Source: Sulfurimonas sp. (GTDB lineage Bacteria > Campylobacterota > Campylobacteria > Campylobacterales > Sulfurimonadaceae). Taken from it: 9,188 nucleotides of DNA. Under the pieces are notes generated by a model that was not told the origin of the DNA, did no database searches, and worked only from the letters and a program-made list of their open reading frames with translations. The translations under genes were made by a program, and so were the position numbers. The stretch lies in NCBI GenBank assembly GCA_024762745.1, contig JANTGV010000026.1, forward strand, positions 1 through 9,188, written 5' to 3'. Below, one piece after another: positions 1-5,904 of the stretch (position 1 is the stretch's first letter; the number at the start of each line of letters is the position of its first letter).

Positions 1-261
1 ACAAAAAAAGAGATCTCTATAAAAAATATGTTAGCCAAAAATGAAGAGATTTTAAAAGAGACAAAAGAGTTGAAAATGAACAAAATTGCTCAAACTTTTG
101 CAAAAATGAAACCAGCATCTTCGGCAAATATACTTTCAGATATGGAGAGTCAAGAAGCTGCCGCAATTCTACACTCGCTTAAACCGAAAACGGTGGGAAA
201 AATTTTAACAAAAATGGATGCAAAAAAAGCGTCCGAATTAACACTCTTATTAACTAAATAA
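1..261 (+). CDS. MotE-like / MgtE intracellular N-domain protein, C-terminal part (5' end outside window)
   Basis: The frame is open from base 1 to the TAA at 259-261, so this is the last 86 codons of a longer gene. The ATG at 28 is probably internal, because the nine codons before it are also open and lysine-rich. The visible part begins with a charged, probably coiled-coil stretch rich in Lys and Glu. It ends with a compact helical repeat containing KMKPASSANIL, SLKPKTVGKIL and KMDAKKASELT, the pattern of the MgtE N-terminal domain (PF03448) as found in MotE-type flagellar proteins. MotE-like proteins are usually membrane-anchored periplasmic proteins that chaperone flagellar motor stator components. 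By position it matches the C. jejuni protein encoded upstream of the DUF507 gene and carA (Cj1496c, from memory). The family is fairly sure; the exact role is inferred, and the signal or anchor would lie upstream of the window. Confidence 0.75.
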   Translation, partial: TKKEISIKNMLAKNEEILKETKELKMNKIAQTFAKMKPASSANILSDMESQEAAAILHSLKPKTVGKILTKMDAKKASELTLLLTK

Positions 262-272
262 TTAAACTTTTA

Positions 273-315
273 CCTTATTTGTTGTAAAATGTCTAAATTT
301 AAATAACAAATAGGG
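273..315 (+). repeat. 11-bp inverted repeat in the gap before the DUF507 gene
   Basis: CCTTATTTGTT (273-283) can pair with AACAAATAGGG (305-315): 10 Watson-Crick pairs and one G-U (275/313), with a 21-nt loop. The right arm contains the only purine-rich, SD-like bases (TAGGG, 311-315) ahead of the ATG at 324. If transcribed from upstream, the hairpin would hide that site. If transcription starts at the candidate -10 inside the loop, only the right arm is in the RNA, and the repeat would more likely be an operator. No T-run follows, so it is not a standard terminator. Confidence 0.45.
285..290 (+). promoter_or_regulatory. Candidate -10 element for the DUF507-carA unit
   Basis: TAAAAT preceded by TTG (282-290) resembles the Campylobacterota sigma-70 -10 element. 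That sigma factor typically relies on a good -10 with T-rich DNA upstream rather than a defined -35, and the region 262-283 is T-rich. A start site would fall near 297, leaving a leader of about 27 nt. AT-rich DNA yields such matches easily, and co-transcription from the upstream gene is equally possible. Confidence 0.3.
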
Positions 316-323
316 TCATAAGC

Positions 324-875
324 ATGAAAATATCACTTAAAAGTATACCTCATATATCTAACAAAATATCTATCGATTTAAATAAAAGTGGTGTTGTGAC
401 TATGACTAAAGGTCTTGAAGCTGTAGCTCATGAGGCTGAAAAGATACTTACTGAGAGTGTAAAACAGGAGCTAGCACTTGAAGAGAAAGCACATGAAATA
501 TGTGAGGAGAATGAAGAAGAGATTGAGTTTATGCTTGCTGATGAACGACAGCTCTTTTTTATGATTAAAAAGAAATTGGCTCCTGAGTTTGGTGTAATTT
601 TAAACTATGAAGAGAGATTTTCAGATATTTCACACAAAATTCTAGATGAGTTGTATGAAGAAGACCTGATTCATTTCGATGTAACAGAGAATCGCATTAA
701 AAATATTATTTATAATGCTATCACATCATTCATAGCAGATACTTCTGAGATAGAAGATGCAGTCATGGAAAAGATACGCTCATATAAAAGAAAGTTTATT
801 CCGGGAACAGATGAATTCGAAATACTGCATGAAAAGCTTTTTCGTGAAGAACTTACAAAAAGAGGTATGGAGTAA
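324..875 (+). CDS. DUF507 family protein
   Basis: This is a 183-aa, soluble, strongly helical and acidic protein with no signal peptide or membrane segment. It opens with MKISLKSIPHISNKI and matches the DUF507 family (PF04368) in length and character. The family occurs in Campylobacterota, Aquificota and relatives and has no established function that I know of. The protein looks like two related halves (about residues 20-95 and 100-183). Each begins with a helix such as HEAEKILTE or HKILDELYEE and continues with an Asn/Glu/Ile-rich helix; the second half ends in EELTKRG. The start at 324 follows a weak SD (TAGGG, 311-315). Its TAA shares one base with the ATG of carA, so the two are translationally coupled. 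The same DUF507-carA pairing exists in C. jejuni (Cj1495c-Cj1494c, from memory), hinting at a conserved unit, though a link to carbamoyl phosphate synthesis is unproven. Confidence 0.8.
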   Translation: MKISLKSIPHISNKISIDLNKSGVVTMTKGLEAVAHEAEKILTESVKQELALEEKAHEICEENEEEIEFMLADERQLFFMIKKKLAPEFGVILNYEERFSDISHKILDELYEEDLIHFDVTENRIKNIIYNAITSFIADTSEIEDAVMEKIRSYKRKFIPGTDEFEILHEKLFREELTKRGME

Positions 876-2017
876 TGAACGACACTCTAAAACCGGTATG
901 GATATATCTGGAAAACGGCACTTTTTTGGAAGCTAACAGTTTTGGTGCTGATGATACAAGTGTTGGAGAGATAGTTTTTAATACTTCTATGAGTGGTTAT
1001 CAGGAGATTATGTCTGATCCTTCTTATGCCGGACAGTTCGTTACTTTTACAATGCCTGAGATTGGAAACGTTGGTGTGAATGAACAAGATATGGAGAGTG
1101 GTTCTGCTCATGCTAAAGGAATGATAGTTAGAAAATATCAGAAAAGATATTCAAACTTTAGAGCTGAGGAGTCTTTAGAAGCCTTCTTAGTGAAGCATAA
1201 TGTAATGGGAATTTGCAATATAGATAGTAGATTTTTAACTAAAATGTTAAGAAGTGAAGGTTCCATGATGATGGTTGCATCTACAAAAGTTAGTGATAAG
1301 GATGAACTTAAAAAAATACTTGAGAGTTCACCTCGTATAGAAGATGTAAATTACATAGAACAAGTGAGTACCAAGGAGGTGTATAAGCATACATCTTCAA
1401 CATATAGTGATAAAAAAGGCTTTGAGTATGATGAAGCGCCAGAGCAAGAGGCTAAAATAGCGGTAGTTGATTTTGGTGTGAAACGCAATATTTTAAATGA
1501 AATAGTGAGTGCTGGTATAGGAGTTGAAGTAATTCCTAACGATTTTAAAGCTCAAGAGCTTATAAAAAGATATAACTCAAAAGAGATTGATGGTGTATTT
1601 TTGTCAAATGGTCCTGGTGATCCACTTGTTCTTAAAAAAGAGCAAGAACAGATAAAAGAGTTAATAGCAGCGAAAATTCCTATGTTTGGAATCTGCTTAG
1701 GACATCAGCTTCTCTCTATCTCTCATGGTTATGATACATTTAAACTTAAGTTTGGTCACCATGGAGGAAATCATCCGGTTAAAAATATAAATACTGGTTT
1801 AGTTGAGATTACAGCACAAAATCATAACTATAATGTTCCGGATAATATTACAGAGATAGCTGAAGTAACACATACAAATCTTTTTGATGATACAATTGAG
1901 GGTTTAAAATATAATGACTCTCCAATATTCTCAGTTCAGCATCATCCAGAGGCAAGTCCAGGGCCAAAAGAGAGTAGATATATATTTAATGAGTTTTTAT
2001 CTTTGATTAAAAGATAA
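875..2017 (+). CDS. carA: Carbamoyl-phosphate synthase small (glutaminase) subunit
   Basis: CarA hydrolyses glutamine and passes ammonia to CarB, which makes carbamoyl phosphate for pyrimidine and arginine synthesis in the cytoplasm. The 380-aa length is normal. The N-terminal CarA domain is clear (GEIVFNTSMSGYQEI near residue 31, DPSYAGQFVTFTMPEIGN near 48, IDSRFLTKMLRSEGSM near 116). The C-terminal class I glutamine amidotransferase domain carries the nucleophile Cys274 in FGICLGHQLL and the His357/Glu359 pair in QHHPEASPGP, so the catalytic triad is complete. GPGD (residues 246-249) and GHHGGNHPV (from residue 294) are the other usual motifs. The ATG at 875 overlaps the preceding TAA by one base, with AGAGG (861-865) as SD. 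No carB, pyrimidine or arginine gene is nearby; unlinked carA and carB are usual in this phylum. Confidence 0.97.
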   Translation: MNDTLKPVWIYLENGTFLEANSFGADDTSVGEIVFNTSMSGYQEIMSDPSYAGQFVTFTMPEIGNVGVNEQDMESGSAHAKGMIVRKYQKRYSNFRAEESLEAFLVKHNVMGICNIDSRFLTKMLRSEGSMMMVASTKVSDKDELKKILESSPRIEDVNYIEQVSTKEVYKHTSSTYSDKKGFEYDEAPEQEAKIAVVDFGVKRNILNEIVSAGIGVEVIPNDFKAQELIKRYNSKEIDGVFLSNGPGDPLVLKKEQEQIKELIAAKIPMFGICLGHQLLSISHGYDTFKLKFGHHGGNHPVKNINTGLVEITAQNHNYNVPDNITEIAEVTHTNLFDDTIEGLKYNDSPIFSVQHHPEASPGPKESRYIFNEFLSLIKR

Positions 2018-2035
2018 AAACTAGCCGTTTTAATC
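2005..2035 (+). repeat. Weak inverted repeat at the end of carA
   Basis: GATTAAAA (2005-2012) is the reverse complement of TTTTAATC (2028-2035), with a 15-nt spacer and an alternative inner pairing AAAAC/GTTTT. The repeat begins inside the last codons of carA and straddles its stop. It has almost no G-C pairs and no following T-run, so it may mark the transcript end but would be a poor intrinsic terminator. No better terminator is visible between carA and ccoN. Confidence 0.25.
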
Positions 2036-2134
2036 CCCTAAAAACCCCACCAGAGCTTCAAAAGTAAACAAAAAGACAATAAATTTTAGACTTTTACAAA
2101 CTTTACTATAAATTAAGATTAGATAAACATTTTT

Positions 2135-2155
2135 ATTGATAATATAACAATGTTA
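2135..2155 (+). promoter_or_regulatory. Candidate promoter/operator upstream of ccoN
   Basis: The 204-nt gap before ccoN is very AT-rich. TATAAC (2143-2148) is a good -10 match about 74 nt before the ccoN start; TATAAA (2107-2112) is an alternative. Two overlapping palindromes cover the first: imperfect ATTGnTA...TAnCAAT (2135-2151) and perfect TAACA-A-TGTTA (2145-2155). The TTGAT...AACAA core (2136-2150) resembles a CRP/FNR-family site, but its spacer is 5 nt rather than 4 and one base is wrong. cbb3 oxidases are often controlled by oxygen-responsive regulators, so a site here is plausible. Nothing in the sequence proves it. Confidence 0.3.
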
Positions 2156-2208
2156 ATTAGTGTAATTTATTTATTTTAAATTAATTATACGTAATTGCTT
2201 TGAATCTT

Positions 2209-2215
2209 AAGGAGG
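2209..2215 (+). promoter_or_regulatory. Strong ribosome binding site of ccoN
   Basis: AAGGAGG lies 6 nt before the ATG at 2222. It is a full-length anti-SD match and the strongest site in the window, which fits high expression of the oxidase and fixes the ccoN start. Confidence 0.85.
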
Positions 2216-2221
2216 CTATAT

Positions 2222-3718
2222 ATGGAGAATCGTCCATTAGAGTACGACTATGCGATTGCAAAGATGTTCATGCTAACAACAATCCTACTTGGAATTGTTG
2301 GTATGCTTATCGGTGTGATTTTAGCATTTCAACTTGCGTTTCCAGAACTAAACCTAGTTCTTGGTGAAGGTCTAGCGGAATATACTAACTTTAGTCGTCT
2401 TCGTCCACTGCATACAGATGCGGTTATATTTGGTTTTACACTAAGTGGTATTTTTGCTACTTGGTATTATGTTGGTCAACGTGTACTAAAGGTGTCAATG
2501 GCTGAGTCAGCATTTTTGATGTTTATTGGAAAATTACACTTTTGGTTATATTTAGTAGGTGTTGTAGCAGTTGTTGTTTCACTTTTTATGGGTATCACTA
2601 CTTCTAAAGAGTATGCTGAGTTCGAATGGCCTATTGATATTGCTATCGTAATCGTTTGGGTACTATTTGGTATCAGCATATTTGGTCTTATCGGTATGCG
2701 TCGTGAGAAGTCATTATATATCTCTATCTGGTACTATATTGCTACTTTCTTAGGTATAGCTATGCTTTATTTATTTAATAACATGGAAATACCTACAATG
2801 TTAGCGACTGCTCCTGATGGTTCAGCAGTAGGTGGTAATTGGTATCATTCAGTATCTATGTATGCTGGTACAAATGATGCGCTAGTACAGTGGTGGTATG
2901 GACACAATGCTGTTGCATTTGGTTTTACTGTTCCTATTGTTGCTATGATTTACTATTTCTTACCGAAGGAATCAGGTCAAGCTATCTATTCATATAAATT
3001 ATCATTACTCTCTTTCTGGGGATTAATGTTCGTATATTTATGGGCTGGTGGTCACCACTTATTATACTCAACTGTTCCAGATTGGATGCAGACTATGGGT
3101 TCAATATTCTCAGTAATTCTGATTCTTCCTTCTTGGGGTTCAGCGATAAATATGCTTCTTACAATGAAAGGTGAGTGGCAACAGGTTGCAGCGTCTCCAT
3201 TGATTAAGTTTATGGTTCTTGGTTCTACATTCTATATGTTCTCAACATTAGAAGGTCCTATTCAAGCGATTAAATCTGTTAATGCGATTGCACACTTTAC
3301 TGACTGGATTGTTGGTCACGTACATGATGGTGTACTTGGTTGGGTTGGATTCATGATTATGGCAGCACTTTACCACATGGCTCCACGTGTATTTAAACGT
3401 GAGATTTACTCTAAGTCATTAATGGCTACACAATTCTGGATTCAGACTTTAGGTGTTGTTTTATACTTCACTTCAATGTGGATCGCTGGTATTACTCAAG
3501 GTATGATGTGGAGAGCACACGATGAATTTGGTAACTTAGCTTATTCGTTCATTGATACAGTTACTGTTCTTCATCCTTACTACACTATTCGTGGTGTTGG
3601 TGGATTGTTATACCTAATTGGTTTCTTAATGTTTGCTTACAATATCTACAAAACTATGACTGCTGGTCGTAAAGTAGAAGAGTCTGAGCTTCAAAACGCA
3701 TCGCCTATGGGCGCTTAA
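2222..3718 (+). CDS. ccoN: Cytochrome c oxidase, cbb3-type, subunit I
   Basis: This is the catalytic subunit of the high-affinity cbb3 terminal oxidase. It reduces O2 to water at a haem b3-CuB centre and pumps protons. It has 498 aa, is almost wholly hydrophobic, and has the expected dozen or so membrane helices. All hallmark residues are present: low-spin haem b ligands His64 (RPLHTDA) and His368; haem b3 ligand His366 (VGHVHDG); CuB ligands His228 (WWYGHNA), His278 and His279 (GGHHLLY). Tyr272, six residues before His278, is the cbb3-specific cross-linked tyrosine. Glu344 (STLEGPIQ) fits the K-channel entry glutamate. ATG at 2222 with an ideal SD is secure. It is the first gene of the operon, and ccoO follows after 15 nt. 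Nearly all Arg codons are CGT, unlike the distal genes, suggesting strong expression. It is intact, and no other family fits. Confidence 0.98.
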   Translation: MENRPLEYDYAIAKMFMLTTILLGIVGMLIGVILAFQLAFPELNLVLGEGLAEYTNFSRLRPLHTDAVIFGFTLSGIFATWYYVGQRVLKVSMAESAFLMFIGKLHFWLYLVGVVAVVVSLFMGITTSKEYAEFEWPIDIAIVIVWVLFGISIFGLIGMRREKSLYISIWYYIATFLGIAMLYLFNNMEIPTMLATAPDGSAVGGNWYHSVSMYAGTNDALVQWWYGHNAVAFGFTVPIVAMIYYFLPKESGQAIYSYKLSLLSFWGLMFVYLWAGGHHLLYSTVPDWMQTMGSIFSVILILPSWGSAINMLLTMKGEWQQVAASPLIKFMVLGSTFYMFSTLEGPIQAIKSVNAIAHFTDWIVGHVHDGVLGWVGFMIMAALYHMAPRVFKREIYSKSLMATQFWIQTLGVVLYFTSMWIAGITQGMMWRAHDEFGNLAYSFIDTVTVLHPYYTIRGVGGLLYLIGFLMFAYNIYKTMTAGRKVEESELQNASPMGA

Positions 3719-3733
3719 TAGAAAGGAGATATA

Positions 3734-4426
3734 ATGTTTCATTGGTTAGAAAAACATCCGTTCTTTTTTGCGGTAGGTGTATTTGTAACAATCGCTTTTG
3801 CTGGTTTGATTGAAATTCTTCCAAACTTTGCTCAGGCATCTCGTCCTGTAATCGGGACTGCTCCATACTCTACTTTAGAGTTAGCGGGTCGTCAAGTTTA
3901 TATTAAAAATAGTTGTAATGCTTGTCATTCACAATTAGTTCGTCCATTTAAATCAGAGACAGACCGTTATGGTCACTACTCTTTAAGTGGTGAGTATGCA
4001 TATGATCGTCCATTCCTATGGGGTTCAAAAAGAACTGGTCCAGATTTAATGCGTGTAGGTAACTACCGTACGACTGACTGGCACGAAAATCATATGAAAA
4101 ACCCAGCTGCTGTTGTACCTGGTTCTATAATGCCTGCTTACAAATGGATGTTTACAAACAAAGCTGATATTAACACTGCGTATGCAGAACAGTTGACAGT
4201 AGCTCAGTTCTTTTCTGTTCCTTATAACAAACCAGTACCTATGAAAGATGGGTCAACTAAAGTTGTTAAAATGGGGAATAATATTACTGAAGCACACGCT
4301 TTAGCTTTAGAAGAAGCAAAAGCTATTGCGGCAGATATGAAAGATCAAGATGTTAAAGATGCAGTTGCAAATGGTGAGATTCCTGAAATCGTTGCTATTA
4401 TTGCATATATGAACAGTCTTAAATAG
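3734..4426 (+). CDS. ccoO: Cytochrome c oxidase, cbb3-type, subunit II (mono-haem c)
   Basis: CcoO is the membrane-anchored monohaem cytochrome c that passes electrons from CcoP to the catalytic subunit. It has 230 aa. One N-terminal anchor helix (about residues 9-27) is followed by a periplasmic cytochrome c domain with a single CXXCH motif, Cys61-Cys64-His65 in SCNACHSQLVRP. Met133 in SIMPAYKW is the likely sixth haem ligand. The RTGPDLMRVG segment (about 100-109) and the final IAYMNSLK are typical of the FixO/CcoO family. The start follows AAGGAG (3723-3728). Arginines are mostly CGT, as in ccoN. Confidence 0.97.
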   Translation: MFHWLEKHPFFFAVGVFVTIAFAGLIEILPNFAQASRPVIGTAPYSTLELAGRQVYIKNSCNACHSQLVRPFKSETDRYGHYSLSGEYAYDRPFLWGSKRTGPDLMRVGNYRTTDWHENHMKNPAAVVPGSIMPAYKWMFTNKADINTAYAEQLTVAQFFSVPYNKPVPMKDGSTKVVKMGNNITEAHALALEEAKAIAADMKDQDVKDAVANGEIPEIVAIIAYMNSLK

Positions 4427-4438
4427 TAGGGGTTAATA

Positions 4439-4642
4439 GTGGATATTGCAGAATTACAAGCCTATGGTTACTTTGCACTAACTGTCTTTATGACAGTTGC
4501 TCTCTATGCATACATATATCATTTATATAGCAAAAAGAAAGATGCAGATGGCCAAGACTATGAAAAATATAGCGATATGGCACTACACGATGATATAGTA
4601 GATACTCCGGTAAAAGCTATGTCTGATGATAAAGAGAAATAG
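4439..4642 (+). CDS. ccoQ: cbb3-type cytochrome oxidase CcoQ/FixQ subunit
   Basis: This is a 67-aa protein with one membrane helix (about residues 9-28) followed by a charged cytoplasmic tail (KKKDADGQDYEKYSDMALHDD). That is the layout of FixQ/CcoQ (PF05545), a small non-catalytic subunit that stabilises the cbb3 complex. The start codon is GTG, with AGGGG (4428-4432) six nt before it; no ATG lies upstream in frame after the ccoO stop, so the GTG is well supported. The gene lies between ccoO and ccoP, the canonical position. The assignment rests on position, size and topology, since the family is poorly conserved. Confidence 0.88.
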   Translation: MDIAELQAYGYFALTVFMTVALYAYIYHLYSKKKDADGQDYEKYSDMALHDDIVDTPVKAMSDDKEK

Positions 4643-4651
4643 GAGAGATAT

Positions 4652-5578
4652 ATGAATAAGCTTTATCTTTGGGGAATTATCATTACAGCTGCTATGCTTG
4701 GATTTACTTACATTTCTGTAGGTGGTTCTAAGGGTGGTTTAAATGGTGATATTGTAAATATGCTTGCTGTTGCAGGTGCGGTTGCACTTGTAATTATTAC
4801 AGTATTTGTTGTAATCAAGTATGTTCGTCAGATGCAGACAGATACTGCTGATGGTGAGTTGGCAGATGAGTCTTGGGACAACATCGGTGAATATAAAAAT
4901 CCAGTACCAATGGGTTGGGCTATTATGTTCTTAGGTACAATGGTTTGGGGTATGTGGTACTTTACATTGGGTTATCCAGTGAACGCATATTCACAAATTG
5001 GTGAGTACAATGAAGATACGGCAGCACACAATGCTAAGTTTGAAACACAGTATAAAGATATTACTGGTGACAGATTAGTTGAGATGGGCGAGTCAGTGTT
5101 TTTAGCAGAGTGTAAAGTATGTCACGGTATCGCTGCTGATGGTATCGATGGAAAAGCGGCAGACTTAAATGTTAGACTTGAAGCAAATGTTGTAAAACAT
5201 GCTGTTGAAAATGGTTCAAATAATCAGCTAATGGGTATGGAAATGCCAATGCCTGATCGTAATGGTCTATTCAATGCTAATACAGGTGCTTTAATTACTG
5301 ATGCTGAGATTGATGCTGTTGCTGCTTATGTTGCAAATGGTATGAGTGGAGCAGGTGCTGATGTGTTTGCTGGAACTTGTGCTGCTTGTCATGGTGAAGA
5401 TGGTAAGGGTATGGAATATGTAGCTCCAAGTATTGCTTCATTTACTCCAGCACTTGTATCTAATGTATTAACACATGGTAAAAAAGGTGCTATAGGTACG
5501 ATGCCTGCATTTGATAGACTAAATGCTAAACAAAAAGAAGCTGTTGGTGCTTACATCACTAGCTTAAGTGCAAAATAA
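4652..5578 (+). CDS. ccoP: Cytochrome c oxidase, cbb3-type, subunit III (di-haem c)
   Basis: CcoP is the dihaem cytochrome c that receives electrons from soluble cytochrome c or the bc1 complex. The 308-aa protein has two CXXCH sites: Cys154-Cys157-His158 (CKVCHG) and Cys243-Cys246-His247 (CAACHG). Met198 or Met200 (MEMPMPD) and Met284 (GTMPAFD) are likely axial ligands. The ESWDNIGEYKNPVPMGWA segment (73-90) before the membrane helix at about 88-107 is the CcoP/FixP signature. There are two further hydrophobic segments upstream (about 5-23 and 35-57), so three membrane spans are predicted, more than the one or two of the best-known CcoP proteins. The SD AGGAG (4641-4645) overlaps the ccoQ stop. 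Arginine use is mixed AGA/CGT. Confidence 0.97.
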   Translation: MNKLYLWGIIITAAMLGFTYISVGGSKGGLNGDIVNMLAVAGAVALVIITVFVVIKYVRQMQTDTADGELADESWDNIGEYKNPVPMGWAIMFLGTMVWGMWYFTLGYPVNAYSQIGEYNEDTAAHNAKFETQYKDITGDRLVEMGESVFLAECKVCHGIAADGIDGKAADLNVRLEANVVKHAVENGSNNQLMGMEMPMPDRNGLFNANTGALITDAEIDAVAAYVANGMSGAGADVFAGTCAACHGEDGKGMEYVAPSIASFTPALVSNVLTHGKKGAIGTMPAFDRLNAKQKEAVGAYITSLSAK

Positions 5579-5582
5579 GGAG
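5577..5582 (+). promoter_or_regulatory. RBS that sets the DUF4006 start
   Basis: AAGGAG overlaps the ccoP stop codon and lies 6 nt before the ATG at 5589. This decides against the in-frame ATG at 5568, which is inside ccoP and has no SD. Confidence 0.8.
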
Positions 5583-5588
5583 TCAGGT

Positions 5589-5798
5589 ATGAATGAAAAT
5601 AGAAGCGTATTTGCTCTTGATGGTGTAACTGGTATGTTGATTGCAACTGTACTATTGTTAGGAATCTTAGTGGTCTTAACAATAGGAGCATTAAATGTTC
5701 AAAATGCAAATGCAAATAACTATTACGATATTAAAGATGAACAGTCAATAAGAATGAATAGTGTAGAAAACATTAATCATATTGTTGATGTAAAGTAA
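5589..5798 (+). CDS. DUF4006 family small membrane protein of the cbb3 operon
   Basis: This is a 69-aa protein (MNENRSVFALDGVTGMLIAT...) with one strong hydrophobic helix at about residues 12-35 and a polar, Asn-rich C-terminal tail ending VENINHIVDVK. It matches in size, topology and location the Campylobacterota-restricted DUF4006 family (PF13179), found directly after ccoP. Its function is unknown to me; the conserved place in the operon suggests an accessory subunit or assembly factor of the oxidase. The start is set by the AAGGAG six nt upstream, and the gap from the ccoP stop is 10 nt. There is no cysteine or haem motif. Confidence 0.75.
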   Translation: MNENRSVFALDGVTGMLIATVLLLGILVVLTIGALNVQNANANNYYDIKDEQSIRMNSVENINHIVDVK

Positions 5799-5802
5799 GG
5801 AG
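5797..5802 (+). promoter_or_regulatory. RBS of the 29-aa membrane protein gene
   Basis: AAGGAG overlaps the TAA of the preceding DUF4006 gene and lies 6 nt before the ATG at 5809. It has the same stop-overlapping TAAGGAGT arrangement as the start of the DUF4006 gene, and is the main support for translation of the very short reading frame that follows. Confidence 0.75.
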
Positions 5803-5808
5803 TAAATA

Positions 5809-5898
5809 ATGGAAAAGATTATAGCTTGGGGCCTAGTACTTATGGCTGCATATACACTTTATGCTGTTACATTACAACCTGCAAATTTAATAGGATAG
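5809..5898 (+). CDS. 29-aa single-pass membrane microprotein (unrecognised)
   Basis: ATG at 5809 opens a 29-codon frame ending in TAG at 5896-5898. The product is MEKIIAWGLVLMAAYTLYAV followed by TLQPANLIG: a two-charge N-terminus, one helix at about residues 4-20, and a short polar tail. AAGGAG with ideal spacing lies upstream, the gap from the DUF4006 stop is 10 nt and the next gene starts 6 nt downstream, so it fits the operon exactly. I recognise no family. By analogy with CcoM of Pseudomonas stutzeri cbb3 oxidase (a single-helix protein of similar size), it could be a small stabilising subunit; that is inference from size, topology and position, not sequence similarity. Because of its length it would be missed by usual gene-length cut-offs. 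Confidence 0.65.
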   Translation: MEKIIAWGLVLMAAYTLYAVTLQPANLIG

Positions 5899-5904
5899 AT
5901 ATCT

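Noticed and set aside
28..30. ATG at 28 as the start of the first gene
   Set aside because: The frame is open back to base 1, no SD is present and the MotE-like family has longer proteins, so this Met is most likely internal.
887..1111. Minus-strand open frame of 74 codons inside carA
   Set aside because: It is antisense to a well-supported CarA coding region; composition is a mirror of the sense codons and no SD or family match is seen.
2035..2048. CCCC-TAAAAA-CCCC direct repeat after carA
   Set aside because: Only two 4-base C runs; no complementary G-rich partner for a hairpin and no larger repeat pattern.
2136..2150. Canonical FNR box upstream of ccoN
   Set aside because: TTGAT is present, but the other half is AACAA with a 5-nt spacer rather than ATCAA with 4; kept only as a weak palindrome.
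2476..2679. Minus-strand open frame of 67 codons inside ccoN
   Set aside because: Shadow of the CcoN membrane-helix codons; low-complexity Thr/Ile product and no RBS.
5568..5588. Earlier in-frame ATG for the DUF4006 gene
   Set aside because: It lies inside ccoP with no SD, whereas the ATG at 5589 has AAGGAG at ideal spacing and gives the expected N-terminus.
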